This document shows positions 55,897 through 64,000 of a stretch of 64,000 bases of DNA, in pieces. The stretch's first letter is position 1. Each line of letters begins with the position of its first letter. Under the pieces are notes generated by a model. It ran no database searches. It was not told the origin of the DNA and saw nothing but the letters and a program-made list of their open reading frames with translations. This DNA comes from Roseofilum casamattae BLCC-M143 (lineage in GTDB: Bacteria > Cyanobacteriota > Cyanobacteriia > Cyanobacteriales > Desertifilaceae). Location of the stretch: contig NZ_JAQOSQ010000014.1 in NCBI RefSeq assembly GCF_030068455.1, positions 82,726 to 146,725 of the forward strand, given 5' to 3'. The position numbers were made by a program, and so were the translations under genes.

Positions 55897-56739
55897 CTAG
55901 CCTCTATCTCTCTCATTGATTTGAGAAATACCGTACAGAAGATTACTCAGAGCAACCCAGTCATTAATACTTAAGTTTTCGGCGCGAGCTTGCGGATTAA
56001 TATTAAGTTGCTCTAATAAAGGGATCAGGCTATCCGTACTAATAATCGACTTAAAATTATTGCGCAACATTTTCCGCTTAGCCGCAAATCCTAAAGCGAC
56101 AATTTGCTGCAAGTGTTGCGGGTTATTTGCCGGATTTTCGATAGGCCTTGGCGCAATCTCGATCGCCGCTGAATCGACTTTAGGAGGTGGAAAGAAGTTT
56201 TTTGCTGGAACATCAAAGAGTAGCTGACATTCGGCTAAATATTGCACTCGAACGGAAAGAGCACCAAACGCTTTCGTACTCGGTTTTGCTATAATTCGCT
56301 GCGCTACTTCTTTTTGGACTAATAAGATAATTTTCTCATAACTGGGAATGACTGGCTTCGCAATTTTCCCCAAAAGTTTTTCTAAAATCGGTCCCGTAAT
56401 ATTGTAGGGAATATTAGCAACAACTTTATTCGGGTTTTGGAATTCAGGAAATGCCAAAAGTAAAGCATCAATATCTAGAGATAAAAAATCTCCTTGTAGC
56501 AAGAGAAAGTTGGTCTTGGATTTGAAATTCTTCATCAACTTCTGGCACAAATCGCGATCGATTTCTACGGAGATAACCTTTCCAGCATTTTGGATCAGAG
56601 GACGAGTGAGCATTCCCATTCCCGGACCAATTTCTAAAATGCGATCGCGCTCGGTTAACTCAGCCGCCTTCACAATGCGATTGAGAATCTTATCGTTAGT
56701 CAGCCAATGCTGGCCAAAAATTTTGCGGGGTTTATGCAT
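55897..56739 (-). CDS. rsmA: 16S rRNA dimethyladenosine transferase
   Basis: The 280-residue protein (KsgA) dimethylates two adjacent adenines near the 3' end of 16S rRNA. The start KPRKIFGQHWLTNDKILNRI, the SAM-binding EIGPGMGMLTRPLI and the catalytic NIPYNITGPI are clear. FGALSVRVQYLAEC follows. The ATG begins directly after the stop (TGAATG) of the sensor kinase gene upstream, so translation is likely coupled. Confidence 0.95.
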   Translation of the reverse strand: MHKPRKIFGQHWLTNDKILNRIVKAAELTERDRILEIGPGMGMLTRPLIQNAGKVISVEIDRDLCQKLMKNFKSKTNFLLLQGDFLSLDIDALLLAFPEFQNPNKVVANIPYNITGPILEKLLGKIAKPVIPSYEKIILLVQKEVAQRIIAKPSTKAFGALSVRVQYLAECQLLFDVPAKNFFPPPKVDSAAIEIAPRPIENPANNPQHLQQIVALGFAAKRKMLRNNFKSIISTDSLIPLLEQLNINPQARAENLSINDWVALSNLLYGISQINERDRG

Positions 56740-58926
56740 TCAAACCTTCGATCTCCTTGATTGTAGAGGTAATTCTATCAAAAATGTTGTTCCTTTACTA
56801 GGTGCAGATTCACAAGTCAATGTCCCTCCCTGTTTTTCCACAATAACTTGATAGCTAATCGATAAACCCAATCCCGTCCCCTTACCGACAGGTTTCGTCG
56901 TAAAGAATGGGTCAAAAATATGCGATCGCACCTCCTCATTCATTCCCTTTCCATTATCCGAAATCCTAATTTCAACCATTTTTTCTGGTTCCCGATATCC
57001 AGTTTCAATCAACAGTCTTGGCTTGGAAATATCAGCTGACAACATTGCTTCTATCGCATTATCTATAATCTGATAAAACACCTGATTGAGTTCTCCGGCA
57101 TAGCACAATATATTGGGAACCTTCTCATAGTTTTCAATCACCTCAATTCCATGGAGTTTATTTTGTAAAACCATCAAGCTATTCTCTAATCCTTCTTTAA
57201 TATCAGCCCATTTCTGCTCCGATTCATCCAAGCGAGCAAAGGCACGTAATCCTAAAACAATACTTTGAATTCGATCCGATCCATTCTGCATCGAATCCAT
57301 CAATTCCTGAAAATCATCTAAGATAAAATCCAAGTCAATTTCGTCAATTTGTTGCTCGATTTCTGGGTTGGGTTCGGGATAATGCTTCTGATAAAGATGA
57401 ATTAAAGCTAATAACCCCTCCATATATTCTCGAGCATGAGGTAAATTACTGTAGATAAAACTAATTGGATTATTAATCTCATGAGCCACTCCCCCAACCA
57501 TTTTACCTAAACTCGACATTTTTTCGGTTTGGATAAGCTGTGCTTGAGTGTGTTGCAGCTCCTGTAGAGCTTCTTCTGTTTTTTCCTTCTCCTCTTGTAA
57601 GGCTTGAGTTCTCTGTTGCACTCGAATCTCTAGAGTTTCATTAGCTTGTTCTAAAGCTTGAAATGAATGGTTCAGTTGCTCGGACATTTGATTAAAAGAA
57701 TCACTTAAACGCTCCACCTCTTGCAAAGAAGAATTGGGTAAATGCTGAGTTAAATGACCTCGAGCAATCCGTTCCGTTGCTTGAGCTAAACTGTTCAATG
57801 ATTTAATAATCCAGTCAGCAGTTATCAATCCTAAAAAAACAGAAATAAATAAAGCAATTAGGCATAGCTGAATTGTAATCCAAGTATTGGTATCGATCTC
57901 TTCCATAAAGTCTTCTTCTGGAACAACCACAACAATCAACCAATCAATTCCTCGCTGATTATTAAGTGGCGTTACTTGAACAAAGTATCGTTTCCCTCGT
58001 ATGAAAAACTCCAACTGCTGCGGACTATTTAAATTATCAAAGTCACCAAATATACGTTGTAAATACTCGGAAGAAGATTGAATGACTTCATCCTTACTGT
58101 TAATTGCTTTAATTCGGAGTGTCGTTCCGTAGGTTACTAAAAAAGGCCGTTCTAAGGTCGAACTAGCGACTAACAATCCCGAACGATCCAAAACAAATGC
58201 TTCCGCTCCATAACTGATATCTAGATCGCGTAAAAATCGACTAATTTCGGAGAGCTGAAACTCAGCACTAAACACGCCTAAGAGCCGATCTTCATGATCG
58301 TATACGGGTTGATTGACGATACTCGACAGGGTTTGCGAATTGGTATAAGTATAAATTCCACCCCAGGTTGCCTCCTTTGCCGCAACCGCACTTTCATACC
58401 AAGACTGCATGCGACTATCATAATCTGGAACTGATGAAAATAGCTCCCCTCGTTCTCCACTTTCATTTAAATGATATCTTTTCAAGACATCATCGCTTTG
58501 ACCTTCAGCTCTAGAGAGCAGGAATCCATCTGAGGATCGCTCGATGCCCAATAGTCCTCCGTCATTATAACTAAAGCTCAGAGAAGTTATTGAATCAAAA
58601 TTATTTAAATTACTCCACAAAAAGGCTCGAACATTGTCTCGATTTTCCAGATCCAATAATCCTAACTTAACTGCCTCTCGACTAATTTCATTCACTAAAT
58701 AAGCATTATTAATATAAGCAGATAACTCGCGCTCAATACCTGCCGTTACTTCCTGCCGCAGTTGGGCGCTCACTTGGTTAATTGCTCGTTGTCCGTTGCG
58801 TAGGGAAAACCATCCAGTCAGACCAACAACTAGCAAAATTTGTACTACGAAAGGAGCGACTAATACCACGGGCAATGGTATGCGAAACCGAGGGGAAATA
58901 GTCTGGGTTTTGGAGTTTTTTAACAT
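56740..58926 (-). CDS. Membrane sensor histidine kinase with dCACHE and HAMP domains
   Basis: The 728-residue protein has a membrane helix at about 20-40, an extracytoplasmic double-CACHE-like sensor (about 45-335, with SWYESAVAAKEATWGGIYTY), a second membrane helix at about 345-365, a HAMP domain, a coiled coil, and a kinase core. The phosphorylated His is in VGGVAHEINNPISFIYSN near residue 481; the ATP-binding part has CYAGELNQVFYQIIDNAIEA, ISDNGKGM and KGTGLGLSISY. No receiver domain or response regulator gene is adjacent. An upstream TTG at 58956 could add ten residues; I use the ATG. It lies between a solute-binding lipoprotein gene and ksgA. Confidence 0.88.
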   Translation of the reverse strand: MLKNSKTQTISPRFRIPLPVVLVAPFVVQILLVVGLTGWFSLRNGQRAINQVSAQLRQEVTAGIERELSAYINNAYLVNEISREAVKLGLLDLENRDNVRAFLWSNLNNFDSITSLSFSYNDGGLLGIERSSDGFLLSRAEGQSDDVLKRYHLNESGERGELFSSVPDYDSRMQSWYESAVAAKEATWGGIYTYTNSQTLSSIVNQPVYDHEDRLLGVFSAEFQLSEISRFLRDLDISYGAEAFVLDRSGLLVASSTLERPFLVTYGTTLRIKAINSKDEVIQSSSEYLQRIFGDFDNLNSPQQLEFFIRGKRYFVQVTPLNNQRGIDWLIVVVVPEEDFMEEIDTNTWITIQLCLIALFISVFLGLITADWIIKSLNSLAQATERIARGHLTQHLPNSSLQEVERLSDSFNQMSEQLNHSFQALEQANETLEIRVQQRTQALQEEKEKTEEALQELQHTQAQLIQTEKMSSLGKMVGGVAHEINNPISFIYSNLPHAREYMEGLLALIHLYQKHYPEPNPEIEQQIDEIDLDFILDDFQELMDSMQNGSDRIQSIVLGLRAFARLDESEQKWADIKEGLENSLMVLQNKLHGIEVIENYEKVPNILCYAGELNQVFYQIIDNAIEAMLSADISKPRLLIETGYREPEKMVEIRISDNGKGMNEEVRSHIFDPFFTTKPVGKGTGLGLSISYQVIVEKQGGTLTCESAPSKGTTFLIELPLQSRRSKV

Positions 58927-59011
58927 GGAAGAGAGAGACTGAGACTTTCCTCCCAAACTCTGAATCGAGTGGATGATATGAAATAGTATTTCACGATCGA
59001 ACTAAAGAGAA

Positions 59012-59752
59012 CTAATCAAACCATTTCTGAATGAGCCGTTCAATCTCTCCATTTTGTTTGAGTTGTTGGAGAATACGATTAAATTGTTGAGTATATTCCG
59101 AGCCTTTGGGAAACGCGATCGCCGAGCCTTCCTCTCCAGTATCAAATGGATGAGAAAAATCTAAATCGGGATTTGCTGACGCATATTGCCGAGCAACGGT
59201 TGATTCAATAATTGCCCCATCTATGGTTTTTCCTTGTACGGCTTGAATAATCTCCCCAATTTTATCAAATTCTACCAGCTCAATGTCAGGAACTTTCCCT
59301 GCAGCATCGGCTTGAGTCGAGCTGACTTGTACCCCAATCCGCTTGCCAGCTAACTCCTCCGGAGGTTGAAAGCGTTTACTTTTAGGCATTAAGACAATAG
59401 TGCTTGCCTTGTAATAAATATCGGTGAAATCAACTTTAGCTTCGCGTTCCGGAGTCGGGGATAATCCTGCCATGACGAAATCGACTCGGTTCTTTTCCAA
59501 TGCGGGAATTAACTCATCAAAATTCATATCCTCAATAGCTAATGTAACATTAAGTGAAGATGCGATCGCCCGAGCGAGATCGATATCAAAACCAACAATT
59601 TCGGTTTCTGCCCCAGTGGTATCTTTGAATTCATAGGGAGGATAGTCCGCAGACGTTCCCATAACTAGGGTTCTCGGGCCGCAAGCCGAGATCGATAAAA
59701 TGCTCAGTAAGGTGATGATACTGAGGGACAAAAACGTCTTTAGGGATTTCAT
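59012..59752 (-). CDS. Amino-acid-type solute-binding lipoprotein (SBP_bac_3)
   Basis: The 246-residue protein starts at the ATG at 59752 with a lipoprotein signal: a basic start, a hydrophobic stretch and the lipobox SISAC. The mature part is the family 3 binding protein fold: MGTSADYPPYEFKDTTGAET, VGFDIDLARAIASSLNVTL, FVMAGLSPTPEREAKVDFTD. These bind amino acids for ABC importers, but no permease or ATPase gene is adjacent. It is 86 bp upstream of the dCACHE kinase on the same strand. Confidence 0.88.
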   Translation of the reverse strand: MKSLKTFLSLSIITLLSILSISACGPRTLVMGTSADYPPYEFKDTTGAETEIVGFDIDLARAIASSLNVTLAIEDMNFDELIPALEKNRVDFVMAGLSPTPEREAKVDFTDIYYKASTIVLMPKSKRFQPPEELAGKRIGVQVSSTQADAAGKVPDIELVEFDKIGEIIQAVQGKTIDGAIIESTVARQYASANPDLDFSHPFDTGEEGSAIAFPKGSEYTQQFNRILQQLKQNGEIERLIQKWFD

Positions 59753-59977
59753 GAGTGAAATTAGCGAGAGTGGGTAGAACTGCCCAACTAAGCCGAAACC
59801 GTGCAACTTGGGATTATATCAAATATTTCCATAGTTCGTCAGTAACTATAAATTAACTATACATTCGGTTTTTGCCGAGCGATCGCCACTGAACCATCCG
59901 CTTCCCCATTTCCCCATCTCTCTATTTCCGATAGGATTTAAACCAGAACACCTTAAACTTGGGAGAACTATAACAGA

Positions 59978-60976
59978 ATGGATTTGGTCACTCTCCAAAA
60001 TAGCTTGGATAACCTGAGCTTTGCTATCCTGTTTGTAACTATGCTCGTCTACTGGTCGGGGATGGCCTTTCCGCAAATTCCCTACCTGAATGTCTTGGGA
60101 ACCGCTGGAATGGCGATCGCCAATCTCTGTATTGCCTCTCTGCTCGGCGCTCGCTGGCTCGAAGCCGGATACTTCCCCCTCAGCAACCTCTACGAGTCCC
60201 TCTTCTTCATCGCTTGGGGACTCACCGCCGTTCACCTCTTCGCCGAATATACCAGTCGCTCCCGCTGGGTAGGCGCCGTAACGTCCCCTGCTGCTATGGG
60301 AGTTACTGCCTTTGCTGCCCTCTCTCTACCGGCGCAAATGCAAGTTTCGGAACCTCTGGTTCCCGCCCTCAAGTCGAACTGGCTGATGATGCATGTGAGC
60401 GTCATGCTTCTCAGCTATGCTTGTCTCATGGTCGGCTCGTTATTGGCGATCGCCTTTCTCATCGTTACTCGCGGTCAAGCCATCTCCCTCACCGGCAGCT
60501 CCTACGGCAGCAACCTCCGCCGCCAAACCCCCATCCCTACCGTCTCTGCTGCGACTGCATCTGAAATATCTCTCAACGGAAACACGACTGCCGCACAATC
60601 GGCTACTCTCGAGCGTCTGACCCTAGAAACCGCCACCACCTGGTCTCCGGAAACCCTGAGCTTGGCGCAAATTCTCGATAACATCAGCTATCGCACCATT
60701 GGTTTAGGTTTTCCCTTGCTCACCATTGGGATAATTTCCGGAGGCGTATGGGCCAACGAAGCTTGGGGATCGTACTGGAGTTGGGACCCGAAAGAAACTT
60801 GGGCCCTCATTGTTTGGTTAGTCTTCGCCGCTTACTTGCACGCTCGCATCACCAAAAGCTGGCAAGGTCGCCGTCCGGCCATCTTAGCCGCAGGCGGGTT
60901 CGTCGTCGTTTGGATCTGCTATATGGGCGTTAACCTGCTCGGTAAAGGTCTCCATTCCTATGGTTGGTTCTTCTAA
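59978..60976 (+). CDS. ccsA: Cytochrome c biogenesis protein CcsA (haem handling, system II)
   Basis: A 332-residue polytopic membrane protein with about eight helices and the haem-binding WWD signature [20 protein letters not shown] near residue 255, and conserved His in [21 protein letters not shown]-like and GLHSYGWF positions. With Ccs1/ResB it attaches haem to apocytochromes c and f in the thylakoid lumen. Databases often call this WWD protein CcsB. It overlaps tilS by 17 bp. A loop of about 70 residues (about 165-235) is rich in Ser, Thr and Ala. Confidence 0.92.
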   Translation: MDLVTLQNSLDNLSFAILFVTMLVYWSGMAFPQIPYLNVLGTAGMAIANLCIASLLGARWLEAGYFPLSNLYESLFFIAWGLTAVHLFAEYTSRSRWVGAVTSPAAMGVTAFAALSLPAQMQVSEPLVPALKSNWLMMHVSVMLLSYACLMVGSLLAIAFLIVTRGQAISLTGSSYGSNLRRQTPIPTVSAATASEISLNGNTTAAQSATLERLTLETATTWSPETLSLAQILDNISYRTIGLGFPLLTIGIISGGVWANEAWGSYWSWDPKETWALIVWLVFAAYLHARITKSWQGRRPAILAAGGFVVVWICYMGVNLLGKGLHSYGWFF

Positions 60977-61997
60977 ATCAAAACCGGATAACTTAAACCC
61001 AGATAAATCCGACTGGAGCCACCTGCACGGACTCGTTCATCGTACCTTGCGATCGCGATCGCACCTGCTTCCCACCGGAGAGCGACTGCTGGTCGCCGTT
61101 TCCGGAGGACAAGACTCCGTCTGTTTGCTCAAACTCTTGGTAGATCTGCGATCGCAGTGGGGATGGCATCTGGCCGTCGCTCACTGCGACCATCAAATGC
61201 GATCGGACTCTGCTAACAACGCCCAGCACGTCCGAGAGCTAGCCGAACGCTACGATCTCCCGTTTTGTCAAAAAACAGCCGTAACTGCGCTCAAAAGCGA
61301 AGCAGACGCGCGCTCCTGGCGATATCAAGCATTGATGGAAATTGCTCAAAGCCAGGCGATCGCATATATCGTTACCGGACATACCCAAAGCGATCGGGCC
61401 GAAACCTTACTCTATAACCTCATTCGCGGTAGCGGCACCGACGGACTGTCCGCCCTCTGGTGGCAGCGACCTCTCAGCGACACCCTCCAACTCGTCCGTC
61501 CCCTCCTCAACATACAGCGCCAACAAACCAGCGCCTTCTGCCAACACTTTCAACTTCCTATCTGGGAAGACAGCACCAACCAAGACATTCGCTATACTCG
61601 TAACCGCATTCGCCTGGAACTAATCCCCAGCCTCGAAGAAATTAACCCGAAAGCTCAAACTCATCTTGCCACCACTGCCGAACTCCTGCGCGCCGATATG
61701 GAGTATCTTGAAACAAGTGCTGGAGAACTTTACATGCAAGTTACTCTCCCCAACTCTGCCAAACTCGATCGCGCTCAACTCGCTCGTGCTCCTCTGGCTC
61801 TACAACGCCGCGTTATCCGCCAGTTCCTCTTGCACTGGTTGCCTCAGTCTCCCAACTTCGAGCAGATTGAAAAAACCCTACACTTAATTCATGCTCCCAA
61901 CCGTTCGCAAACCGACCCCTTTCCCGGAGGCTATCTCGCTCTCGCGAACCATCCTTGGATAGAACTGCTTCCTAAACCTAACCTTCGCGATCGATAA
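60960..61997 (+). CDS. tilS: tRNA(Ile) lysidine synthase
   Basis: TilS changes the wobble C of the CAU-anticodon tRNA(Ile) to lysidine so that it reads AUA. The 345-residue protein has the PP-loop [20 protein letters not shown] near residue 45, [35 protein letters not shown] near 140 and [20 protein letters not shown] near 205. The ATG at 60960 lies in the end of ccsA; there is no later in-frame start before the PP-loop, so the 17-bp overlap is real. The N-terminal 30 residues are poorly conserved. Confidence 0.92.
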   Translation: MVGSSKSKPDNLNPDKSDWSHLHGLVHRTLRSRSHLLPTGERLLVAVSGGQDSVCLLKLLVDLRSQWGWHLAVAHCDHQMRSDSANNAQHVRELAERYDLPFCQKTAVTALKSEADARSWRYQALMEIAQSQAIAYIVTGHTQSDRAETLLYNLIRGSGTDGLSALWWQRPLSDTLQLVRPLLNIQRQQTSAFCQHFQLPIWEDSTNQDIRYTRNRIRLELIPSLEEINPKAQTHLATTAELLRADMEYLETSAGELYMQVTLPNSAKLDRAQLARAPLALQRRVIRQFLLHWLPQSPNFEQIEKTLHLIHAPNRSQTDPFPGGYLALANHPWIELLPKPNLRDR

Positions 61998-62056
61998 CGT
62001 TATTAACTGTAGGAGTTTAAAAACTGGCTCTTTTCTCTGAATCAATTTATGAACTT

Positions 62057-63043
62057 ATGAACCACGTTGACTATCTACGAATAAGTGTTATCGACCGCTG
62101 TAATTTTCGGTGCAACTATTGTATGCCGGCGGGCGAAGAGCTAAACTACATCCTCAAACAAAACCTATTAACCTTTGACGAACTTTTACTCTTACTCAAA
62201 GACATCTTTATTCCCGTCGGGTTTACCCGGTTTCGCTTAACTGGAGGAGAACCCCTATTGCGTCCCGGCATTGTTGATTTAGTCCGAGAAATTGCAAACC
62301 TCGAGCAAACTCAAGATTTAGCCATGACCACTAATGGTTTCTTGCTCGACTCTATGGCGCAAGATTTATATGATGCGGGATTGCGCCGAATTAATATTAG
62401 CCTCGATTCCTTAAATGCGGAAACGTTTGACCAAATTATCGGAAATCGCGGGAAAAGCCGCTGGGAGCGCACCTGGAAGGGAATTCAGACCGCTCATCGG
62501 GTGGGGTTCGATCCCCTGAAATTAAATGTGGTGGTGATTCCGGGAGTGAATGATTCGGAAGTATTAGATTTAGCTGCTCTCACCTTAGACCGTCGATGGC
62601 ACGTGCGGTTTATTGAGTTTATGCCGATTGGTAATCCAGATTTGTTTACCGAACGAGCCTGGATACCGTCTGAGGAGTTGCGCCAACAAATCCGAGAGCG
62701 TTGGGGACTCGAAGACTCACAGGTGCGCGGAAACGGGCCGGCTGATGTGTTTCAAATTCCGGGCGCTCGCGGCACTTTGGGGTTTATCAGTCAGATGTCC
62801 GAGTGTTTTTGCGATCGCTGTAACCGAATGCGGTTATCGGCGGATGGCTGGTTGCGTCCTTGTTTGCTCAATGAAACCGGACAACTGGATCTCAAAACTA
62901 CATTGCGATCGGGCGTTTCTTTATCCAGTTTGCGACAACAAGTAGCAGAATTGTTAAAAATTAAACCCGAAATTAACTTTAAACAACGAGAGTCCGGAAG
63001 TGAAGGAAACTATACCCGAACCATGTCTCAAATTGGCGGATAA
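62057..63043 (+). CDS. moaA: GTP 3',8-cyclase, molybdenum cofactor synthesis
   Basis: MoaA is a radical SAM enzyme that begins molybdopterin synthesis from GTP. The N-terminal cluster CNFRCNYCM (near residue 15) binds SAM. The C-terminal cluster, [20 protein letters not shown] (near residue 250), binds the GTP substrate. [12 protein letters not shown] and [13 protein letters not shown] are typical. The C-terminus ends in Gly-Gly, as needed by MoaA. Length (328) is normal. Confidence 0.95.
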   Translation: MNHVDYLRISVIDRCNFRCNYCMPAGEELNYILKQNLLTFDELLLLLKDIFIPVGFTRFRLTGGEPLLRPGIVDLVREIANLEQTQDLAMTTNGFLLDSMAQDLYDAGLRRINISLDSLNAETFDQIIGNRGKSRWERTWKGIQTAHRVGFDPLKLNVVVIPGVNDSEVLDLAALTLDRRWHVRFIEFMPIGNPDLFTERAWIPSEELRQQIRERWGLEDSQVRGNGPADVFQIPGARGTLGFISQMSECFCDRCNRMRLSADGWLRPCLLNETGQLDLKTTLRSGVSLSSLRQQVAELLKIKPEINFKQRESGSEGNYTRTMSQIGG

Positions 63044-63162
63044 TCGGTATCCGAGAAACCGTTTTTTTGACTCTATCTGAAGCCTGAAATTTGTCTGAAG
63101 GGGCGACAAGGATGCTGAAAAGCTTAGCCCATGAGGGGAGTAGACGAAAGAGGTAAAAAAAG

Positions 63163-63195
63163 ATAGGCTAGGAATTGTCAACAACCTTAGCCTAT
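63163..63195 (+). repeat. Inverted repeat just upstream of the transposase start
   Basis: ATAGGCTAGG (63163-63172) pairs with CCTTAGCCTAT (63185-63195), with one bulged T, around a 12-base loop. It lies 8 bp before the transposase ATG. It may be part of the left end of the element or a structure that limits translation from outside transcripts. Confidence 0.5.
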
Positions 63196-63203
63196 TGAAA
63201 ATA

Positions 63204-64000
63204 ATGAAAAAGTTACCTTCATTATACCAGAACTATCTCCAACAATATTTTTCTCCTCTGGAATATCTGATGCTTTCCATCCTGCTCATGCTTCTGCAAA
63301 AACATCGTTGGATTCGCTTAGAGAAATTAGCTGAAAATTTTCCCAGCCCGATCCGTCAAAGAAGTCGAATCAAAAAAATACAGAGATTTTTATCTCGACC
63401 TCAATGGGATGTAGCTAAACTCTGGTTTCCCATTTTTAAAGCATGGCTAGAGCAAACATTTGATCCGAATGAAGTTCTCTATATTGCCGTTGACCGCAGT
63501 CAATGGAGTAATGTCAATCTCTTTATGATAAGCTTAATTTATCAGAAGCGAGCTATTCCTATTGATTTCACTCTATTGGGAAAATTAGGAAACACAAGTG
63601 ACGACGAGCAAACTGTCTTATTAAGCCGAGTTTTAGAGTTATTGAAAGATTATCAGAAAGTGGTGATAGGAGACCGGGAATTCTGTAGTGTAGATTTAGC
63701 CAAATGGTTAGAGAGTCAGCCGAACACCTATTTTAGCTTACGGTTAAAGAAGAATACTTGTGTTCAACAAGAAGAGAAAATATGGCAACAACTTCAAACT
63801 CTAGGCATTAGACCGGGAATGTCGGCTTATTATCGAGGAGTAAAAGTGACTAAAAGCAAGGGATTTGCTCCCGTCAATATTGCGGCAAAATGGAAAAGAA
63901 CTTATGGAGGGATCTCCGTAGATGAAGCCTGGTTTGTGTTGACGAATTTACCTGATATTGAGTCGAGTTTATCCGCTTATGCTCGGCGTATGGGCATTGA
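63204..64000 (+). CDS. IS4-family transposase, cut by the window edge
   Basis: The frame is open from the ATG at 63204 to the edge (265 codons). It has DDE-type catalytic segments: YIAVDRSQWSNVNLFMISLI (first Asp near residue 97) and VVIGDREFCSVDLAKWL (second Asp near 155), as in IS4-type transposases common in cyanobacteria. The catalytic Glu and right terminal repeat lie outside the window. The left end of the element must be between moaA's stop (63043) and 63204 but is not fixed. No disruption is seen in the visible part. Confidence 0.85.
   Translation, partial: MKKLPSLYQNYLQQYFSPLEYLMLSILLMLLQKHRWIRLEKLAENFPSPIRQRSRIKKIQRFLSRPQWDVAKLWFPIFKAWLEQTFDPNEVLYIAVDRSQWSNVNLFMISLIYQKRAIPIDFTLLGKLGNTSDDEQTVLLSRVLELLKDYQKVVIGDREFCSVDLAKWLESQPNTYFSLRLKKNTCVQQEEKIWQQLQTLGIRPGMSAYYRGVKVTKSKGFAPVNIAAKWKRTYGGISVDEAWFVLTNLPDIESSLSAYARRMGI

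Overview
This is chromosomal DNA of a cyanobacterium, most likely a filamentous non-heterocystous one (genus not determinable from the sequence alone). The evidence is a dense scatter of the HIP1 octamer GCGATCGC, the photosynthesis genes petB, petD, psb28 and ctpA, a ferredoxin-type glutamate synthase, a PanC-Cmk fusion, the system II cytochrome c assembly protein CcsA and a cyanoexosortase A locus. Both edges cut genes: a giant minus-strand gene runs off the left edge and an IS4-type transposase gene runs off the right edge.

Layout. 1-6437: one open minus-strand reading frame of at least 2145 codons encoding a repeat-rich protein with two DUF4157 (eCIS core) HELTH modules; this is the most unusual object here. 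6.6-12.8 kb: DUF218 protein, DODA-type dioxygenase, an RCK-2TM-RCK channel-like protein, an SbcD/Mre11-like nuclease and a secreted protein. 12.8-13.9 kb: a VapBC45-like toxin-antitoxin pair. 14.0-18.8 kb: ROK kinase, a DHH-CBS-polyA polymerase fusion, purM. 19.2-21.9 kb: rlpA and panC/cmk, followed by a small histidine-kinase relic. 22.1-26.8 kb: glsF, with a 778-bp gene-free upstream region carrying a GTA-N8-TAC (NtcA-like) palindrome. 27.5-40.5 kb: mixed housekeeping genes and unknowns (B12-radical SAM, AAA-like protein, prohibitin, NdbB-like dehydrogenase, HAD, aroE) and an eCIS-type AAA+ ATPase. 40.6-47.8 kb: a six-gene minus-strand cluster linking a DegT-type aminotransferase, cyanoexosortase A and its partner, a polysaccharide export protein, a Wzz/tyrosine-kinase-like protein and a phosphopantetheinyl transferase. 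48-53.9 kb: a Dnd-associated orphan, psb28, a second RCK-2TM-RCK protein, a pentapeptide protein with a nuclease-like tail, and ctpA. 54-55.2 kb: petBD. 55.3-63 kb: mogA, ksgA downstream of a histidine kinase and a solute-binding lipoprotein, ccsA-tilS, moaA. 63.2 kb to the edge: transposase.

Functional themes. Photosynthetic electron transport and its assembly (petB, petD, ccsA, psb28, ctpA, NdbB-like protein, prohibitin), nitrogen assimilation (glsF), molybdenum cofactor synthesis (mogA, moaA) and cell-surface polysaccharide (exosortase cluster) are all represented. Two genes of the kinds associated with extracellular contractile injection systems (the DUF4157 giant and the AAA+ ATPase) are present 32 kb apart, but no sheath, tube or baseplate gene is visible in the window. 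No rRNA, tRNA or CRISPR array was recognised.
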